Source of the DNA: Celoporthe dispersa
Lineage: Eukaryota > Ascomycota > Sordariomycetes > Diaporthales > Cryphonectriaceae
DNA: 64,000 nt
NCBI GenBank assembly: GCA_016584495.1
Contig: WAID01000015.1
Coordinates: forward strand, 2,542,501-2,606,500
Reading direction: 5' to 3'
The position numbers and the translations under genes were made by a program. Below, in pieces: positions 61,096-64,000 of the stretch (within the stretch, counting starts at the first letter, position 1; each line of letters opens with the position of its first letter). The notes below the pieces were generated by a model. It worked only from the letters and a program-made list of their open reading frames with translations. It made no database searches and was not told the DNA's origin.

Positions 61096-63206
61096 TCATT
61101 TGAAGAATGATCTGACAGCATTCTTCGCGATCTCCCAGTCCTCCGGAACGACGTGCCCGATAAACATGATCTTGACGTTATGCTCGACAGTGACGACCTT
61201 TGCGTAGTTGACCCTCGAAGCAATCTTCATGGGCTCTGCGTCGGGCGCCGTCGTAAGAGCGCGGATGGGGTCGAAGCCAGGGTAGGCTCACCTGGCATTA
61301 GCATCGGGGCGTTTTCCGGCGAGTACTCGTATATGATACCATGTTGCTTCGCTTTGGCACCAGATTTGCCACAACCCTGGCCCTGATACGAGTAGATGGG
61401 GCTACACCGGTCTATCAGTACTGGTCTGCTTGTAACAGTCAAGGTATGGAGCAGCTTACACGCAGACGCAGTGGCCCTCTCTGTTGTCGATGATGATGAA
61501 GCGGCGGAAACCCCTCCAAAATGCATTCTGGTGATCTTCCAGCAAGGTGTCTACGCATGTAAGGGCGCTACCGGCGGCGCCTTTTGGCAGTGTCGTACCT
61601 TTCGGTTCGGACCACATCACCTTGATGATCTACCATCAATTTCTTTAGTCATCTCTGGACGGTTTCCACTCTGCGTGTTGGACGCATTACTAGGGCTTAG
61701 AAAACTGACCTTGCCAGGTTTGAATTCTGACGATGGGTATATTTTGAAACCTTTCAATGTTAGAGGTTGCAGTGAATTCGATCATAGAATACATACTTGG
61801 GTCCAAGTACTCCCTCCTGTTCTTACTCCTCCGAATGTTGGGAGCACCGCTGGTAGCTTTCTGTCTGAGTTTTACAGGAGACAGTTCTAGTCATGAGAGC
61901 ACAGCAGGTCAGCAGACAATGTTAACAGTTGAAGATTACCACACATACCGCCTGACGGATTCACGTCATAAGATGGATTCACATCATAAGATGGATTCGC
62001 ATCATAAGATGGATTCGCATCATAAGATGGATTTGCATCATAAGATGGATTCACGCCGAGAAACGCACCGCCCGGGGCTGGCTGGCCAGAGGTATCGTTA
62101 CCACCGTGGCGATGTGACTGGTGGTGCCGACCTGATGCTTCACGTTTGCCCACCCGTTAGCCTCGACGAGATATGCAGCACGCAAAACGCTTGTATACTT
62201 ACAGCTTTCATGCGGCGTTCTTTTGTCTGAAGAACCGTGGTGGTGCCTTCCACTGCCACGGGAGCTTTCCGCATAGCTTCCAGGCTCTTGGCGACGAGAT
62301 GATGCTGGCAAGGGTATCAGCTTCGCTAGGTGTCTCTTTCAGGGGATCCGTGAACTCACAGGTTCCTTGTTTCTGAGAGCCGCGGTAGTCTCGATAGTCG
62401 TCTTTAGAAGATCGTCTGTGCCCGCCCGAACTGCCTTGTAGTGGAGCCGAGCGGATGGGGAGCCCAGGTGTGGGCAGGCCCTGGCCATATTGATATGCGG
62501 ATGTAGAGGCGTTGTCGTATCCGCTCCGACCTGCTTGGGCGCCACTGTCTTGCCATTGCTGATCATAGCCAGAGCTTGAGGCACCTGGCACGGCATTCCA
62601 TGGAGGGGCTTGAGATTGTCCGGCTTTGGGAATTTAGAGAGTCAGCCTGAAACTCTCTAAGGGAAGCAGCAGCAAGGTACTGTCATGGTGCCAAAGCTGT
62701 CTCTACCCGAGGGACTGTTGACACCTTGTTCTGGTAAATGTATACTCGAAAGAGAAGGACCAGCGTACCGTGATCTTGGCCTCCACCGTGCATATAGTTA
62801 GGAGGAGAACCCCAAGTCTCGGCCTGCTGGTTTGGGTACGAGCCTGACTGCTGACCCCCATCAAAGGCGGCAGAAACAGAGTCCTGGTCCAGGGGCTCTA
62901 CACTGCGCGGCATCGAAGAGTTCTGTGTTGGCGGTCTCGGCAGCGGCATGTCATTGTAGAAGTCATCGGGGTATTTGAGATATTTCCGAACCGGCTTGGT
63001 TGTCCCGCCAGCTAAGGAAGACAAGAGATATCAGAGAGCATGACTGGTAAAGGGATTGAAGGGCAATAGCGAGCGTCGGGGAAGACTCAAATCGATGGAT
63101 AATACGTACGTTGGAGCTTATAGCCTAACCAGTAGTAGGTTCCTGTCTTTTCATCCCACAGCGCTCCATTCTCATCCCAGAAAATATTGTCCGTGCCCGA
63201 GCTCAT
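61096..63206 (-). CDS. DUF6590-type fungal protein with Gly/Gln/Tyr-rich N-terminus
   Basis: Nine exons: 63206-63110, 63011-62769, 62623-62360, 62304-62203, 62131-61949, 61886-61797, 61750-61710, 61620-61460, 61401-61096. All junctions are GT-AG and in phase, giving about 495 residues. It begins MSSGTDNIFWDENGALWDEK. Then follows a disordered Gly/Gln/Ser/Tyr-rich region (GYDQQWQDSG, SAYQYGQGLP), a His-rich part (GRHHHGSS, HHQSHRHGG) and five copies of NPSYD(A/V). The C-terminal domain fits the fungal DUF6590 family as I remember it: YPSSEFKPGKVMWSEP, FRRFIIIDNREGHCVCVPIY, SYQGQGCGKSGAKAKQHGII and VVTVEHNVKIMFIGHVVPED. A one-base gap near 61285 must be corrected between MLMPGE and YPGFDPIRALTTAPDAEP. 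Function unknown. Confidence 0.8.
61955..62053 (-). repeat. 18-bp coding tandem repeat, NPSYD(A/V)
   Basis: Five near-identical units on the minus strand (AATCCATCTTATGAT plus GCA, GCG or GTG) encode NPSYDA, NPSYDA, NPSYDA, NPSYDV, NPSYDV, followed by a final NPSGG. In the disordered linker of the DUF6590-type protein. Confidence 0.95.
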
Positions 63207-64000
63207 GGCCAAACGTCGTGGGCTTGTGACGCCTTCTCGATCATGTACACAGCGTGGTCACGGTAGGCCGGCTGCTCATAGGGCAGTAGGGTTGAGTGAA
63301 GCCCTTGGTGAGACGATGTGAAGAGAGAAACTACTCGGATACACCAGTGGAGGAGGAGGAGGCGCTCGGCAGGGCGTCAGGATGAGGGACCTTGCGAATG
63401 GGAAAGGCGAGGTATTTATCAACCAAGTGGTCCAGGTCTAGATATGGTGGGCATCTTCAAGTATTGGAATATCTTGCGGGGCAAGCACACAAGACACCAT
63501 TTTGAGCCTCAATTACCCGCCATTGGGCCGAGTGTGGCTATGAGGGCGGCCGTGAGAAAGGTGTTGAAGCTGCATACAGAGATTCTACAACAGCCCTCTC
63601 GTTGGTACTTTTTGTCTCTCAGCCCACACAACATGCTAAGAGCTATGAATGGAGGGTATCTAGCGAGAGGGCGGAGAGAAGAGGAGATATTACTAAAAGA
63701 GGTATCGATCGATAGCCGTGGAGAGCGCGCACATGTATTTCCAGAGTACCATCGATCTCTTCTGCGTTGTGGGTGCGTTACCCTCCTCCCCTTCCCCCAC
63801 CTCTGCGCATGCTACAGAACGCGTGATCAAGGCAGGCCAATAGGTTCTAGTGCATGCATGGAACGATGGCTGCTGGGTCCGTGATGCTATAGGTGCCACC
63901 CAGCAGGAGATACTAGCGACCTGTGACACAAACCTTACGGGTCCACGATGGTCCGCGAGTTCATCCACGGGCTGGCATGTCGCTGACCTGACAGCCCCAT
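63207..64000. other. Intergenic, promoter of the DUF6590-type gene
   Basis: Upstream of the minus-strand start at 63206. A 188-codon plus-strand frame (63318-63884) has no family features and I do not call it. Nothing else recognised up to the window edge. Confidence 0.45.

Noticed and set aside
63318..63884. 188-codon plus-strand open frame upstream of the DUF6590-type gene
   Set aside because: No family-like sequence; lies in a probable promoter.

Overview
The window is genomic DNA of a filamentous ascomycete (Pezizomycotina, most likely Sordariomycetes). The evidence is short introns with GTAAGT-type donors and CTAAC-type branch sites, long GC-rich intergenic stretches full of homopolymers and dinucleotide runs, an intron-containing tRNA-Lys, and genes typical of this group: a fungal Nta1 with a long disordered tail, an AzgA purine permease, a cAMP-receptor-like GPCR and a DUF6590-type protein. 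I cannot name the species.

Layout. 0-6 kb holds a decayed Nta1-like amidase copy followed by a better-preserved NTA1 gene on the same strand. 6-15 kb is almost empty apart from one tRNA-Lys(CTT). 15.6-17 kb holds an intronless, disordered conserved fungal protein. 17-22 kb is empty. 22.3-24.6 kb holds a damaged ankyrin-repeat gene, convergent with an intact UCH37-type deubiquitinase (24.9-26.0 kb, minus). 26.8-29.3 kb is an intact eight-exon AzgA-like purine transporter (minus). 34-36.5 kb is a methyltransferase-like gene with several frame breaks. 40.3-42.0 kb is a seven-helix receptor gene (minus) with frame breaks. 42-49.4 kb is featureless to me. 49.5-50.05 kb is a tiny four-exon protein built from Asn/Cys triplets. 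50.9-53.7 kb is a divergent pair, fibrillarin (minus) and ribosomal protein L17/uL22 (plus), sharing a promoter of about 500 bp. 54.75-55.24 kb is a threefold tandem array that looks like a copied intron-exon unit, next to the 3' side of a large F-box gene (55.6-59.4 kb, minus). 61.1-63.2 kb is a nine-exon DUF6590-type gene (minus) with a hexapeptide repeat.

Functionally, the fibrillarin-L17 pair is a ribosome-biogenesis module. NTA1 (N-degron amidase), UCH37 and the F-box gene touch the ubiquitin-proteasome system but are far apart and not an operon-like unit. The permease and the receptor are membrane proteins.

The most important caution is data quality. At least ten coding positions need a single-base correction, usually one base missing from a G, C or A run, to join frames that plainly belong together. 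One lies in fibrillarin, which is essential in the fungi where it has been tested, so many of the 'broken' genes here are probably sequence errors rather than pseudogenes. The upstream Nta1 copy is different: it carries in-frame stops made by G-to-A changes and looks truly dead. The two most unusual items are the Asn/Cys-ladder mini-protein at 49.5 kb and the tandem intron-exon array at 54.75-55.24 kb.
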